Of a stretch of DNA of 64,000 nt, positions 12,544 to 23,932 are shown piece by piece (within the stretch, counting starts at the first letter, position 1; every line of letters starts with the position of its first letter). The stretch lies in NCBI GenBank assembly GCA_026008535.1, contig BRKX01000012.1:28549848-28613847 (forward strand). Direction: 5' to 3'. This DNA comes from Perilla frutescens (lineage: Eukaryota > Streptophyta > Magnoliopsida > Lamiales > Lamiaceae). The notes below the pieces were generated by a model, which saw only the letters and a list, made by a program, of their open reading frames with translations, was not told the origin of the DNA and searched no databases. The translations under genes and the position numbers were made by a program.

Positions 12544-12821
12544 TGGTTAAGACAACTTTAGTCTCAACTTTCTGTGAAGGAAGAGATAAAGTATCTTAAT
12601 ATTTTTAGTTAGTAATTTTCTAGTAGTGATTTTGTAATTCACATTTTCTATATAGTGAAGATTTCGCCCTGAGGCATTTCATGAGATTATAGAAATATAA
12701 TCTCGTGAAAATTTCAATCCATTGTTCTATTTCTAAATTTCCGCTGCGTATGCAAAATTGTCTCAACTTTGGAGCCAACTTTAATCACAACTCTGTTAAA
12801 ACCGAGAGTTCGATTTCTTCA
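12544..12821 (+). repeat. Incomplete 3' LTR of element 1
   Basis: These 278 bases match 4552-4829 with three substitutions. The first 373 bases of the LTR, including the TATA box, are absent. The right end and TSD are intact, so the loss is internal and happened after or during insertion. The 127 bases before it (12417-12543) show no LTR similarity. Confidence 0.85.
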
Positions 12822-12826
12822 CTAAT

Positions 12827-13434
12827 ATTAAATAGTTATTAATTAAAAAATAAATAATAGATAGAAAAGAATATTTATATTCATTTTATTATTATTATTT
12901 TTATATATAATTTATTATCATTATCATTACCATTATTATTTTTATTTATAATGTAAATGATATTTTGAAAAGAAGAATATTCACAAAAAGGCATGTATTA
13001 TTATAAATATATAATATTCTATACATTTCACATGTAACGATTTTGTCTTGGTGGTTTAACGTTTGGTTGACCAACCGGGAGCGCTGGTATTCGAAACTTC
13101 ACTTGAGCAAATTCTCTCTCCATTAAATGGCAAAGGGTGTGTGTGGCCCTTTATGGCCTGAGCTGGCCAAATGAACTTATCTCAGAATTTTTATTTTTTA
13201 TTTTTAGTGACGGAAAAATCCGTCGCTGATTCGGTCACTAATTTTTTTATATTCTGACGATTGAATTTAATGATAATTTAGCGCCTCAGTTCGTAACAGA
13301 AAAATTCCGTCACCCATTTTATCAGCGACTAGAAACGGGTGACGGACCCATTCCGTCGTCCATATTATTGATGATGGAATTTCATGTTCGGATGACATAT
13401 TTTTCCGTCGTCTAAATACTAAATTCTTGTAGTT
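12827..13434. repeat. Right part of the CACTA-type element
   Basis: After the retroelement the host CACTA sequence resumes. First comes AT-rich sequence, then a stretch at 13036-13115 with a faint tRNA-like look (ggtggtttaac and ggtattcgaaact), then tccgtcgct-type subterminal repeats and the terminal repeat. The part from about 13110 on is similar to 35905-36236. Confidence 0.6.
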
Positions 13435-14039
13435 GTTTGAAAATAAAAAATTCCATTAAGACAAGTAAGTAGATTTTGTGAACTGTTATATAAATGAATT
13501 TGTCTAGGCTCTCATCGCTCATCATGAAGAAAGCCGCGCGTTGCCGCTGAAGTGTGGTTCCTAAGTAATTAATTAAAATTTAATATGCAATTCATTTAGT
13601 TTGCAATTCTATAGGTGAATTATACAATATTGTTTTGAGTGAAATGATAAATAAATAATTGATAATTGGTCAATATAAATATTGGAGATTGTATTCAAAG
13701 ATATTGCCTTTTGATTTGTAATTAATTTAGTTAGCGTCATTATAATTGAGGAGAAATTGGACTTTTAGTTGAAGTACCTAATATTTTATTAAGGCCGACT
13801 TATAAAATTAATAACGTTTTAGGGTAGATTAATTATTTTCAACACAAATATAAAGACCACTATTAATAGCCTTAGCGAGAAGCAAGTTAACCACACAAAT
13901 TAATTATTTTTGGAGCATACTTGTGTTAGACGGTCTAACGGATCGTTTAACGGATCCCATTGCGTTAGATGGATATTATTTGACCCAACAAAGTAGTCCT
14001 CCCCTCCTTTTTCCTTTTATTTTTTATTAATGGTCTCTC

Positions 14040-14390
14040 CTCTTCCCCTCTTTTCTTTGATGTTCAATTTTTATTTTTTATTTTTTTTTTTGGCACAATC
14101 GTGCTCTCTCTCTTTCTTTCCTTTCTTTTTTTTTTTCTTTCTATAGCACAAACGTGTTCTTCCTTTTTTTTTTCTTTATCATAAACATGCTTCAGCTTTT
14201 TTTTCTTTTTTTTTTCTTCTTCTTCTTTAGCACGTTTGTGCTTTTTTTTTTTTTTTTTTTTTCTCGGCAGAGATGTTCTCCTCTTTTTTTTTCTTTTTCT
14301 CTTTAGCAGAACGTGCTCCTCTTTTCTTTTTTTCTTTTTTTTTGGCAAAAACGTGTTTTTTTTTCTTTGGCAGCTTTTCTGCCCATATTT
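14040..14390. repeat. Pyrimidine-rich tract with iterated gcacaaacgtg motif
   Basis: Long T/C runs alternate with short motifs such as cacaatcgtgctc, cacaaacgtgttc, gcacgtttgtgc and agaacgtgctcc, spaced about 45-60 bases. The strand asymmetry makes long apparent lysine-rich reading frames on the minus strand that are not genes. Confidence 0.75.
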
Positions 14391-14399
14391 CACTACAAT

Positions 14400-15385
14400 A
14401 GTTAATGATATTTTTCTTTCTAATTAGTGATACTTTCTTATACAATTAGTAATATTTTTTTTTTCTAATTAGTGATACTTTCTTCTGCAATTAGTGATAC
14501 TTTTTTCCATGGTAATGAGACTCCACTTCACAGGTAATGATACTTCAACTCATAAATAATGATACTTATATGTAAGTTAATAATACTTCACCTCATAAAT
14601 AATGATACTGCACTCATAGTTAATGAAATTTATCTATTTTGATTCGATAATTAATATTTAATCATCAATACTATCATATTATAATCCACTTCCGAGTTAA
14701 TGATACTTCATCCATAATTAATGATACTTCACATACAGTTAATGATACTTCACTTAATAGTTAATGATATTTATCTCAATTTGAGATTATGTTTGAACTG
14801 ATACTTTTCTTTCTAATTAGTGAAACTTTCTTCAGCAATTAATGATATTTTTCTTCTAATTAGTGATACTTTCTTCTGCAATTAGTGATACTTTTTTCCA
14901 AAGTAATGAGACTCCACTCACAAGTAATGATACTTCACCGCATAAATAATGATACTCATATGTGAATTAATGATACTTCACCTCATAAATAATGATACTT
15001 GAGTTAATGATATACTCCATTCATATTTAATGACATTTATCTATTCTTGATTCGATAATTAATGTTTAATCATCAATAATATCATATTATACTCCACTTC
15101 CGAGTTAATGATACTTCATCCATAATTAATGATACTTCACACACAGTTAATGATACTTTACCAGATATATATCTAATGATACTTCACTTAATAGTTAATG
15201 ATATTTTGTCAAATTTATATCTAATGATACTTAACTTCATAATTAATGATACTTCATTTCATACATAATGTCACTGATACATCTTGTTATGGTTTGATAA
15301 TTAATGTTTAATTAATCTCAGAGCTACTGATACTTCATATATAATGATATTTTACCTTATAACTAATGATATTTCTTTTTTTTTG
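14400..15385. repeat. Minisatellite of an (a)atgatactt motif
   Basis: The motif aatgatactt with small variants (tagtgatactt, taatgatattt) recurs dozens of times, usually preceded by agtta or ataa and followed by cac or ct. Larger units of about 440 bases repeat twice (14400-14790 and 14800-15200). No coding sequence is present. Confidence 0.85.
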
Positions 15386-15664
15386 CTCAATAATTAGTCA
15401 ATCGCCATAATATATATATATATATATATATTTGAAATAAATATATACCCTAAAATGAAATTAGTGAACCCTAAAATTGAATTGAATGAATTTATTTTTA
15501 AATAAAATTTATTTTTTATTCGGCGTTTCGCACAGTGCACTCTCATAATTATTTTTTTTGAAATAAATATATAACCTAAAATTAAATTAAATTAATTTAA
15601 TTTTTTTATTTGACGTCTCGCACGACACTAACGCGTGAACTCGTGTATTGCGTTTGATATACAA

Positions 15665-15960
15665 TAATTATTAAAACAAAAAAGAAAAAAGAAACAAACA
15701 AAACGAGAAGAAAGAAAAGAAAAAAAGAAGAAGAAAGAAGAAAAAGAAAAACTGGGCAGCACCGCCGATAAAGAGAGAAAAAAATAAAAAATAAAAAATA
15801 AAAACAGAAATTAAACGGAACTCCATTTGAATTAGATGTTATAAATATAAAATGAAAAACAAAAAAAAATGAGAGAAAGAAAAAAAAAAGAGAAATAAAG
15901 AAAAAGAAAGGGAATGAGAAATGGGTTCAGCAGGTTGCTGGACTAAAAAAATGAAAGGAA
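15665..15960. repeat. Purine-rich tract of element h
   Basis: A/G-rich sequence (aagaaagaaaa-type) covers almost 300 bases and complements in composition the pyrimidine tract at 14040-14390. Together they form inverted arms inside element h. Confidence 0.7.
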
Positions 15961-16467
15961 AAAAAAAGAGTGGGCTTAGGCGCGGATGGGTGGGTTTTGT
16001 GGGGCGGATCGGATTATATTTGACCCGTCTAACATTAGAGATCCGTTAGACCGTCTCATATAAATTTTTGTCATTATTTTTTCATTTATATACGCAATAC
16101 CTACTCATATCTACATCATGGATATTGTATCATTTCATTTGTGGGGACTTAATTTGAGTACGTGGGCATAAGTATTTGGATTACAATGTTATGTCGCCCT
16201 TTATATTTCATAATATACTACATATTATGGGTATAGAAATGGTGTTTATCATACACATTATTCCAATGACATACAGTGGATGGATAAAATGTATTTTGGT
16301 TCCGTAACTTTGGAGATATTATTTTAATCCCCTGCTATAATTAAATTTGAAAGGGTTATAATTTGAATCTATTTTTTCAAATGCACAATTTTAGAACTTT
16401 TGCCTTAATAAATCGAACACCATGCATGCGGCCCACCGCCTATGCCACATAATTTATATATATATAT

Positions 16468-17132
16468 AGAGGATGGATCAAATGAGAACCTATACCCCAT
16501 GTGGAAACTAGGAACTCATCTCATCCATCCATTATTTTGATTCAGATGGCTAAGATTTGGTCAACTTTTGGTCAAAGGCGGGGTGACAAAGTTGTAATAT
16601 TTGAGCATAATTTTCGGAAATCATATAGACAACACTTTAAAACCGTTGTCTATTCTTATAAATTTCATATGCTAAAATGAGAGTACTATCATGCTATTAT
16701 GAACATATATACATGCTAATATGAATATATATATGCATGCTAGTATGAACATATAATGTCTTACTATTAATGAACACTACTACTGCTATTATGAGTAAAA
16801 TTTATGAGTTTTATGAATATTTTTTCATGCTGTTATGAATAATTTTTCATGCTATTATGTGTATACTTCTATGTTACGTGAATATTTTGTCATGCTATTA
16901 TAAGTTTAACATCACGCTATTATGGACGAAAAAATATATTCTCGAATAAATATATGAACAATGGATCTTAAATGAAAGAGCACGAAAATAGCTTTAATTT
17001 GATATATAATTTGCGTTAATCTAATGAAAAATAAGCAAGTTATGGATGTTTAAAATTTAAATAAAATTAAAACATTGTGTGGTTGAGATTAGTTCCTAGT
17101 TCTCACATGAGGATTGGTTCTCATGTGAACCA

Positions 17133-17140
<8 letters not shown>
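16468..17140. mobile_element. TIR element a
   Basis: Left end gatcaaatgagaacc...aactaggaact and right end agttcctagttctcac...ggttctcatgtgaacc are inverted repeats of about 45 bases. Both borders are TA repeats. The interior has iterated tgctattatgaa motifs and no ORF. Element b has the same interior with about 110 extra bases. Confidence 0.8.
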
Positions 17141-17169
<29 letters not shown>

Positions 17170-17176
<7 letters not shown>

Positions 17177-17968
17177 ATGGATCAAATGAGAACCATCCCC
17201 CACGTGAGAACTAGGAATTTATCTCATTCATCCATTGCTTTGATTTAGATGGCTAAGATTTGGTCAATTTTTGGTCAAAGGCGGGGTGGCAAACTTGTAA
17301 TATTTGAGCATAATTTTCGGAAATCATATAGACAACACTTTAAACCGTTGTCTATTCTTATAAATTTCGCTATGCTAAAATGAGAGTACTATCATGCTAT
17401 TATGAACATATATACATGCTATTATGAACATATATACATGCTAATATGAATATATATGCATGCTAGTATGAACAGATAATGTCATACTATTAACGAACAC
17501 TAATACTGCTATTATGAGTAAAATTTATGTGTTTTATGAATATTTTTTCATGCTGTTATGAATATTTTTTCATGCTATTATGTGTATACTTCCATGTTAT
17601 CATGAATATTTTGTCATGCTATTCTGAATTTAACATCACGCTATTATGGACGAAAAAAATATATTTTCAAATAAACATATGAACAATGGATCTTAAATGA
17701 AAGAACACAAAAAGAGCTTTAATTTGATATATAATTTGTGTTAATCTAATGAAAAATGAGCAAGTTATGAATGTTTAAAGTTTAAATAAATTTTGTGTAA
17801 GGATGCTGGTGTCAGTTTTGACCAGGGGTAAGTTTGACTTTCTCATATTTACCATTATGCCACAGCCTTTTTATTTAAATCTGGACCATTGAGATCAAAA
17901 CATTGTGTGGTTGAGATTAGTTCCTAGTTCCCACATGGGGAACGGTTCTCATGTGAACCCTACCCTAT
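17170..17968. mobile_element. TIR element b
   Basis: Same family and orientation as element a, directly after it across a (TA)n run. It keeps a segment (about 17795-17900) that element a lacks. Its right end ctcatgtgaaccctaccctata abuts the left end of element c over a few TA units. Confidence 0.8.
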
Positions 17969-18309
17969 ATATATAGGGTTAGGTTCTGGTGAGAAATAAC
18001 CTTCATGTAAGAAATGAGAATAAATCATATCCATTTATTTTCAGTAGATCAATGGCGGAGATTTAAATGAGGGCTCTAGTGAAATAAATGGAAAATCTGC
18101 ACTCCTTCATTAAGCGATAGAATTCACAAGGTTATTAATGTAAAAACGCTAATACACCATTTTAAAAAGATATCTTTACGTGCATTAAATATGGTAAAAT
18201 TGATAAGGTAATTAATTAATTTTTATTGTTTTTAATGGAATATGACGACATTTACTCACCACATTAATGGCAGAATTTCTAATAGAAAACCATTTCAGTA
18301 TCGCAAATC

Positions 18310-18790
18310 CTTTCCTAATGAATTAAACAATAAATTATTATACATTAAACAACTAATTACTTTACATGAAGCGATGGTTGTTATACATTAAGCAATGAAT
18401 TACTTTACATTAAGCAATATATTACTTTACATTAAGATATATTTCGTATGAAACATGATTGAAAAAAGTAATAAATATTAATTAATCAAGTAAGCAAGAA
18501 AATAATATACACTAAGTAATGAAATTAATTTATGTTGGTGTTACAATACGTACATTAAGTAACGAATTACTTTACATTAAGCAACTGATTACTGAGATAT
18601 ATCTAGTATGAAACACGAGTGAAATAAGCAAGAAAATAATATACAATTTATGTTGGTGTTACTGTACATTAAGCAACGAATTACTTTACATTAAGATATA
18701 TCTTGTGTGAAACAAGATTGAAATATGGAGTAAATATTAATCAATAAAGCTAGAAAATATTACACTATGCAATGAAATTAATTTATGGTG
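18310..18790. repeat. Iterated cattaagcaa motif in element c
   Basis: The motif acattaagcaatgaattactt and shorter forms recur about a dozen times here and again at 31495-31570 after the nested insertion. No coding sequence is present. Confidence 0.75.
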
Positions 18791-18810
18791 TAAAAGAAAA
18801 TTGTTGTAAG

Positions 18811-19024
18811 TGTTGTAAATAAATCTTTATAGACATTACTACTACACAACCTTTCATATGCTAAAACATTTTGTATTCCATTAGGGTTTTATATAATGTA
18901 AAATGTAGAACATTTTTGTAAATAAGAAGATCGTTCATTCTCTCAGTTTTTACATCTTATTTCTCATGTCTCTATTTCACTGATTTCAATATATCGATAC
19001 AAAGGTGATGCATATTTCACAACA
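18811..19024 (+). repeat. 5' LTR of element 3
   Basis: 214 bases from TGTTG to CAACA, matching 31213-31426. It is followed by cgttatcagcacga, the same sequence that follows the LTR of element 4. This is probably the primer-binding region of this lineage, although it is not the common initiator-methionine form. Confidence 0.9.
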
Positions 19025-20327
19025 CGTTATCAGCACGAATATCTAACAGTTTAAGTTGGTGGTATGCCCTAGGAAAGAATCGTGTCTTTCCTGCGAGGTA
19101 ACAATTCTAATCAAGATTTAATATTTGTTGAGAATTGTGAATGAATTAGTCAATATGATGTCTTGTAAAATTTTCGTTCCAATTATCATTGTTATAGTGA
19201 GTATCTCAACAATCTTATGAATTTTTTTCAGTACGCTTGATAGAATTTTGTTATGTTCTTGTTGTTCATTTTTATTGGTTAATTATACCTCCTGTGGCTG
19301 AAGTGATATGTTCAGTATGGGTGATTTAAATAAAATCTGTTTTGAGAAGGATTGAAGCTAGTTACTATGCATAGTAGATCGGTGTTGTTGGGTGATTTTA
19401 AAAGTCCAACTATATGTTATTGATATGGTTTTAGTTTTGTGCATATTTTCTGAATTTTATCCATGAATTAATCCAAAACTATGTTTTGATGCATATTTCA
19501 TGAATTTTTTTATGTTTGATATGTAATAGGAAAATAGGATGGATTAGGATTCCAATTTTTATACATAATTAACTAATAGGTCTGCATGGAGGTTAGAAGC
19601 TGGAGATTCGTAAATTGCAGAAATTTCATTTTATTATTGATTCCAAACTATGTTCTTGGCCTTCGTGAGAATTATGAAATTGGCATCTTCATGAATAAAG
19701 AATGTGTGAATAAATTGTTTGTAATGATGATGCATGTTTTTGTGCATATTGATATGTATCATAGTTTGTTATCCAATTTACTGCCATTTTTTTTTTTGTT
19801 TCTTTCCATGTGGCTGTTTGGATTTTTTTGCTTTATATATCTTCTTCAATCTTTCTACATTCTTTTTATGAAGATTGTTAGCTATGCAGTGAGCTTCAAT
19901 ATATATTTATTATTTATTGGCTTGCATTAGAGTGTATATTCAATTGCCATGTATGTTAGATGAATAACCTTCTTTATTTTTATAATTTGGTTGCCATCAA
20001 ATGATCGAGTTCGATAGAATTGGCTATTTTGATTTATTGATTGCTAACATCTGTCACATAATTTTCATGACATAATAATATTTTTCAGATTTTATTTCAT
20101 GCTATAAGTGACTCATTATTTTATTATTTGCCGGTTCTTTATTTTTTTTATTTTTTTATGTGGCTTGTGCTTAATTATAATGCATGCTTGATTTATAAAC
20201 ATAGTTAATTAATCATGTTCGCCACAGTGAATAAAAGAAAAGAGCCCACTTTGTGATCGACGAATTTTTGTGATTTGCTTAAATATAGTTTTGTTTAAAT
20301 CAATTTATTTGCTCCATTTGTACTGTT
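19025..20327 (+). other. Long leader of element 3
   Basis: About 1.3 kb of AT-rich sequence separates the 5' LTR from the nested element 2, and another 140 bases (24915-25055) follow that element before gag. A 114-codon open frame (19586-19930) has no recognisable domain and biased, hydrophobic composition. I do not consider it a gene. The leader is much longer than the roughly 260 bases in the related element 4. Confidence 0.6.
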
Positions 20328-20332
20328 ATATG

Positions 20333-20546
20333 TGATAAGCATACTAGTAATGGATAGATACAAGCATACTAGTAATGGATAGATACACGTCTATCTTCGT
20401 CTATCTTCTGTATATATCTTTGTATATATCTCTATATTTTTATAGCTATCTAGTTTAGGGTTCTGCTCTTTTCCCTTGTATAAATACTTAGCTATTTTGT
20501 ACGTGTATTGTTATTAAAGGAATATAAGAAATATTTCCATTCTATA
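20333..20546 (+). repeat. 5' LTR of element 2 with internal tandem duplications
   Basis: This LTR is 37 bases longer than the 3' LTR. The excess is a tandem copy of a 25-base segment (agcatactagtaatggatag and flanks) and a 12-base segment (tatatatctttg). Otherwise the two LTRs are nearly identical. A TATA box (ttgtataaatac) is near 20477. Confidence 0.88.
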
Positions 20547-20573
20547 TGGTATCAAAGCCCACAAATAACTCAC

Positions 20574-21000
20574 ATGAGTAAATCCTCATCTTCCATGGCC
20601 TCTAAAACGTCAACACCAGGCTCTTTAACACCAGCCCCTTTGATCGCTCTAAACGTTTCCTCTCAAACACTGATCAAGCTCACCTACACAAATTATTGTG
20701 GCTGGCGTATGCAATTTCAAACGGTCCTTATAGGTTACGACCTTCTTGGCTATGTCGATGGCTCGTATCCTCGACCGTCACCATCCTCCACTCCGTCATC
20801 CGATGCCTCGAGCATCACTGCTTAATCCTTTTGGATCCGGCAAGACCAACTCATACTCAATGCTATTGTTGGGTCCTTGTCTTCTCAACTTCTTCCACTC
20901 ATAGCTACTGCTACTACATCCAAACAGACATGGGATATCCTTATTGCTACTTACGCCAAGCCATCTCGTGGACGTCTATGCAACTTCGATCTGCTCTAGA
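20574..21000 (+). pseudogene. Element 2 gag N-terminal part
   Basis: The ATG at 20574 opens a frame with the copia gag motif LTYTNYCGWRMQF (family: NY..W) and a proline and serine rich insert. A TAA at 20823-20825 interrupts it. The same frame continues after the stop with FWIRQDQLILNAIVGSLSSQ, a typical copia gag segment, up to about 21000 where a frame change is needed. Gag is the structural protein of the particle. Confidence 0.8.
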
Positions 21001-23098
21001 TCATCTCACTAAGGGAACCAAAACCATTTCCGAGTACATGCTTCAAGTCAAAACTCTCACTGACGAGCTTCTTCTACTGTATACTCCATATGACATTGAT
21101 GATCTCATACTTAAGGTCCTTAATGGTCTTGGTGATGAATACCAAGGTCTTGCAGATGCTATCAAGACACGTGACACTTCTGTTACATTCGAAGAGTTGC
21201 ATGAAAAGCTTACCATCCGCGAAGCCCAACTTCTTCACGCCGACCAACAGTCAAACTATCCTGTGACAGCGAATCCCGCCACCAAACCACCACCAACCCA
21301 TCACTCATCCACTCGTCCATCTCCCACCACCAACAATACCACCAGTCGCTCCTTCTCCTCTCGTGCCCCTACCACCACCACCAATTCCTCTAAGCATAAG
21401 CCCCGCCCTTACAAGGGCTTCTGTCAACTTTGTGGAGAGCAAGGCCATACAGCCAAGAAGTACAACACATTCACATTCACTCACTCTTCTGATTTATCTC
21501 GTCCTCTTCCTCATGCAAATCTTGCATCCGTACCCGTTCCTTCCGCTGCCGAGTGGCTGCTCGATTCGGGCGCCTCTCATCACATCACCAATTATATTCA
21601 TAACTTAAGTCTCCATTCCGACTACTCTAAAATTGATGGGGTTGAAATTGGTGATGGTACTCTTCTCCGGATCACTCATACGGGATCCTTATCCATTTCT
21701 TGTTCATCTCGTTCTTTCATTTTATCCAATGTGATTTATGTTCCATCTATTAAACGGAACCTTCTATCTGTCTCTCAATTCTGTCTATCTAGTAATGTTT
21801 CTGTTGACTTTCTACCCTTCTCTTTTGTGGTGAAGGATCTTCAGACTGGCTCGATTCTCATGAAAGCAAACGCTAAGGATGGGGTGTACGTTTGGCCAGC
21901 TTCTTCAAGTGTCTCTTCTGCTTTTTCTTGTGTCGGTATTACTCAATCCAAATGGCATAGTCGTCTTGGTCATCCAACAAATAAAGTTCTTCAGTTTTTA
22001 GTGTCTTCTAGTCTTATTTCCCTATCTCCTACTAGGCTATCATCTGTGTCTTGTGATGCATGCTCTTGTAATAAAAGCACGAAGTTGCCATTTAATAAAT
22101 CATCTCTTACTAGCAATTCTGCCCTACAGCTAATTTATTTTGATGTATGGACTGCTCCTCATCCTTCTCCCAATGGCAGTAAATATTATGTCATTTTTGT
22201 CGATCATTTCACAAGGTATATTTGGTTTTATCCAATGCATAAAAAGTCTGATGTCTCTATGATCTTTACCAAATACAAAGCTCTTGTTGAAAACTACTTT
22301 AACCGCCGCATTACACAACTCTATTCTGATAATGGAGGGGAATACACAACTCTTAAATCTTTTCTTGCGGAGTCTGGCATTACACACCTCACATCTCCAC
22401 CACATACCCCACAACACAATGGATTTGCTGAGCGTCGATACAGACACATTGTCGAAACTGGTCTAACACTCTTGCATCACGCCTCACTACCACTTTCTCT
22501 TTGGCCTGATGCATTTTCTACAGCAGTCTTTCTCATCAATCGTATGCCCAAAGAAAATATGTCTAACACTTCCTCGTACTATAAGTTATTCGGTCGACAA
22601 CCTAACTACGCTAAATTGCGTGTGTTTGGTTGTTTATGTTATCCTTGGCTCAAACCTTACACTACACAAAAGTTTGATTCCAAGTCTACACCATGTGTCT
22701 TTATTGGTTATTCTCTTTCTCAAAGTGCCTATCACTGTCTAGATCCAACCTCAAATCGTGTCTTCATGTCTCGCCATGTTAAGTTTGTAGAAGACTCTTT
22801 TTTGTATTCAACATTGTCTCTCTCAGCTACTTCATCTCCTCAGAGTCATACTGATGTGCCGCCACCATCATCTAATCAAGTTGGTTTGCTACCTACCCCT
22901 CCTTTGCCGCTGCCGCCGTCTGATCGAGTTGGTTTGCTACCCACCTCTCCTTTGCCGCCGCCGCCATCTGATCGAGTTGGTTTGCTGCCCACCTCTCATT
23001 TACTGTCACCACCATCAGATCAACCCCCCCGCTCATTTGCCAACTCAAGATGCTGCTATCCAATCTCAACCCTCAGCTCTGCCTCCTCGTACCATTAA
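21000..23098 (+). pseudogene. Element 2 gag C-terminus, protease and integrase
   Basis: After a frameshift near 20990 the frame reads TISEYMLQVKTLTDELL and ITIREAQLLHAD-like gag (UBN2), then a degenerate zinc knuckle (CQLCGEQGHTAKKY, with Y in place of the last C, near 21421). The protease follows (WLLDSGASHHITN, near 21553), then GAG-pre-integrase (KWHSRLGHPTNKVL, near 21951) and integrase with D (IYFDVWTA), D (YSDNGGEY) and E (GFAERRYRH). A proline-rich linker (22855-23030) holds three to four copies of a unit of about 57-60 bases. A run of C at about 23024-23031 shifts the frame before RT. Confidence 0.9.
22855..23030 (+). repeat. Tandem proline-rich repeats between integrase and RT of element 2
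   Basis: A unit of about 57-60 bases around gatcgagttggtttgctacc recurs three to four times and codes for RVGLLPTSPLPPPPSD-like peptides. It lies in the flexible linker between integrase and RT, where length changes are tolerated. Confidence 0.8.
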
Positions 23099-23932
23099 CT
23101 CTCACTCCATGACTACTCGTTCCAAGAATCGCATTTTTAAACCATCCACACATTTGTCCATGTCTGTTATATCTTCTCATAGTCCTACTGAACCTATTTG
23201 TGTTTTCCAGGCTCTAAAAGATCCACTTTGGCGAACGGCAATGTCTGAGGAGTTTGATGCTCTTGTTCGAAACCATACTTGGCGTTTAGTTCCTTCTGAT
23301 CCGTCTATCAACCTTATTGGTTATAAATGGGTTTTCAAAATTAAAAGAAAACCAGATGGCTCGATTGACAAGTACAAAGCTCATCTCGTGGCTAAAGGGT
23401 TTTACCAGCGTCCCGGGCTCGATTTTAAGGAAACTTTCAGTCTTGTTGTGAAACCAACTACTATTCGAGTTGTTCTCATCCTTGCAGTATCTCGGGATTG
23501 GTCTTTGCGTCAACTTGACGTGAATGATGCCTTTCTACATGGCACACTTACTGATAATGTTTATATGTCACATCGCTAGGATTCGTTGATCCCAATCAAC
23601 CTCATCTTGTGTGTCATCTTCAAAAATCATTGTATGGACTTAAACAAGCTCCGCGAGTATGGCACACGAGTCTTAATAGATTCCTCCTCTCCATTGGTTT
23701 TGTTCATTCTCAGGCAGAGCACTCACTTTTTATTTTTCAACACGAGCATTGTTTGGCATATTTCTATGTCTATGTTGACGATATTATTCTAACAGGAAAT
23801 TCTACATCTTTTCTCGATAGTATTGTGCAGAAACTGGGAACTGCCTTTTCCATCAAAGATCTTGGTGACCTCTCATATTTTATTGGTGTTGAAGTTACTC
23901 ATCGTTCTGATGGACTCTTACTCTCACAGTAA
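23031..23932 (+). pseudogene. Element 2 reverse transcriptase
   Basis: RT begins with DPLWRTAMSEEFDALVRNHTWRLVP and LIGYKWVFKIKRKPDGSIDKYKAHLVAKGF. It is broken by a frame change at about 23577 (stop TAG) and resumes with SLYGLKQAPRVWHTSL and the catalytic FYVYVDDIILTG (about 23761). An in-frame TAA occurs at 23930-23932. Apart from these breaks the domain is complete. Confidence 0.9.

Larger units (their letters stand above)
4179..12821 (+). mobile_element. Sirevirus-like Ty1/copia LTR retrotransposon with envelope-like ORF (element 1)
   Basis: The element starts TGTTGAAACC at 4179, ends TTCTTCA at 12821, and is bordered by the 5-bp duplication ctaat (4174-4178 and 12822-12826). Order: 5' LTR, primer-binding site, gag with zinc knuckle, protease, integrase, reverse transcriptase, RNase H, a spacer, a long third ORF, then an incomplete 3' LTR. 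Integrase before RT defines Ty1/copia, and an extra long ORF after pol is the mark of the Sirevirus (SIRE1) lineage. Shared LTR parts differ at 3 of 278 positions, so insertion is fairly recent. The coding region nevertheless has a poly-A frameshift and several stops, and the 3' LTR lacks its U3. Confidence 0.9.
3471..13434. mobile_element. CACTA-type TIR element, split by a copia retrotransposon
   Basis: The left end begins CACTACAAGAA at 3471 and the right end reads as its inverse (CTTGTAGTT) up to 13434. The 3-bp duplication gtt lies at 3468-3470 and 13435-13437. CACTA (En/Spm) elements have exactly this terminal motif and 3-bp TSDs. Subterminal regions (3480-3720 and 13190-13420) hold many degenerate copies of a motif around gacggaaaaatccgtcgct in both orientations, as expected for transposase binding sites. 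No transposase is visible. Without the inserted retroelement the element would be only about 1.3 kb, so it is non-autonomous. A second copy of its right part occurs at 35895-36236. Confidence 0.75.
13923..16058. mobile_element. TIR element h (agacggtctaacggatc ends)
   Basis: The left end reads tgtgttagacggtctaacgg and the right end reads as its near inverse (gttagaccgtctcata). The second repeat layer (acgggtcaaat / atttgaccc) is also inverted. The interior holds a pyrimidine-rich tract, a minisatellite and a purine-rich tract, and no transposase. Superfamily and TSD could not be settled. It interrupts copy 1 of the duplicated unit, so it came after the duplication or was lost from copy 2. Confidence 0.6.
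13090..16470. repeat. Duplicated unit Y, copy 1
   Basis: Two blocks here have direct-orientation counterparts: 13110-13865 matches about 35905-36655, and 16310-16460 matches about 37725-37850. Similarity continues past the CACTA end (13435 on), so this is a true segmental duplication and not only two copies of a transposon. The gap 13866-16309 holds the TIR element h; in copy 2 the corresponding gap has unrelated sequence. No gene is seen. Confidence 0.8.

Noticed and set aside
13036..13115. tRNA gene in the CACTA right arm
   Set aside because: Only weak A- and B-box resemblance, with no cloverleaf that I can draw. At most a tRNA-derived relic.
14064..14445. Lysine-rich open frames on the minus strand
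   Set aside because: They are the complement of a T/C-rich tract and have no domain. The codons simply reflect the purine bias.
14400..15385. Repeat array considered as CRISPR
   Set aside because: The repeats are short, irregular and without unique spacers of constant length, and the genome is a plant nuclear genome.
19586..19930. 114-codon open frame in the leader of element 3
   Set aside because: Hydrophobic and low in complexity, no homology recognised, and located in a non-coding retroelement leader.
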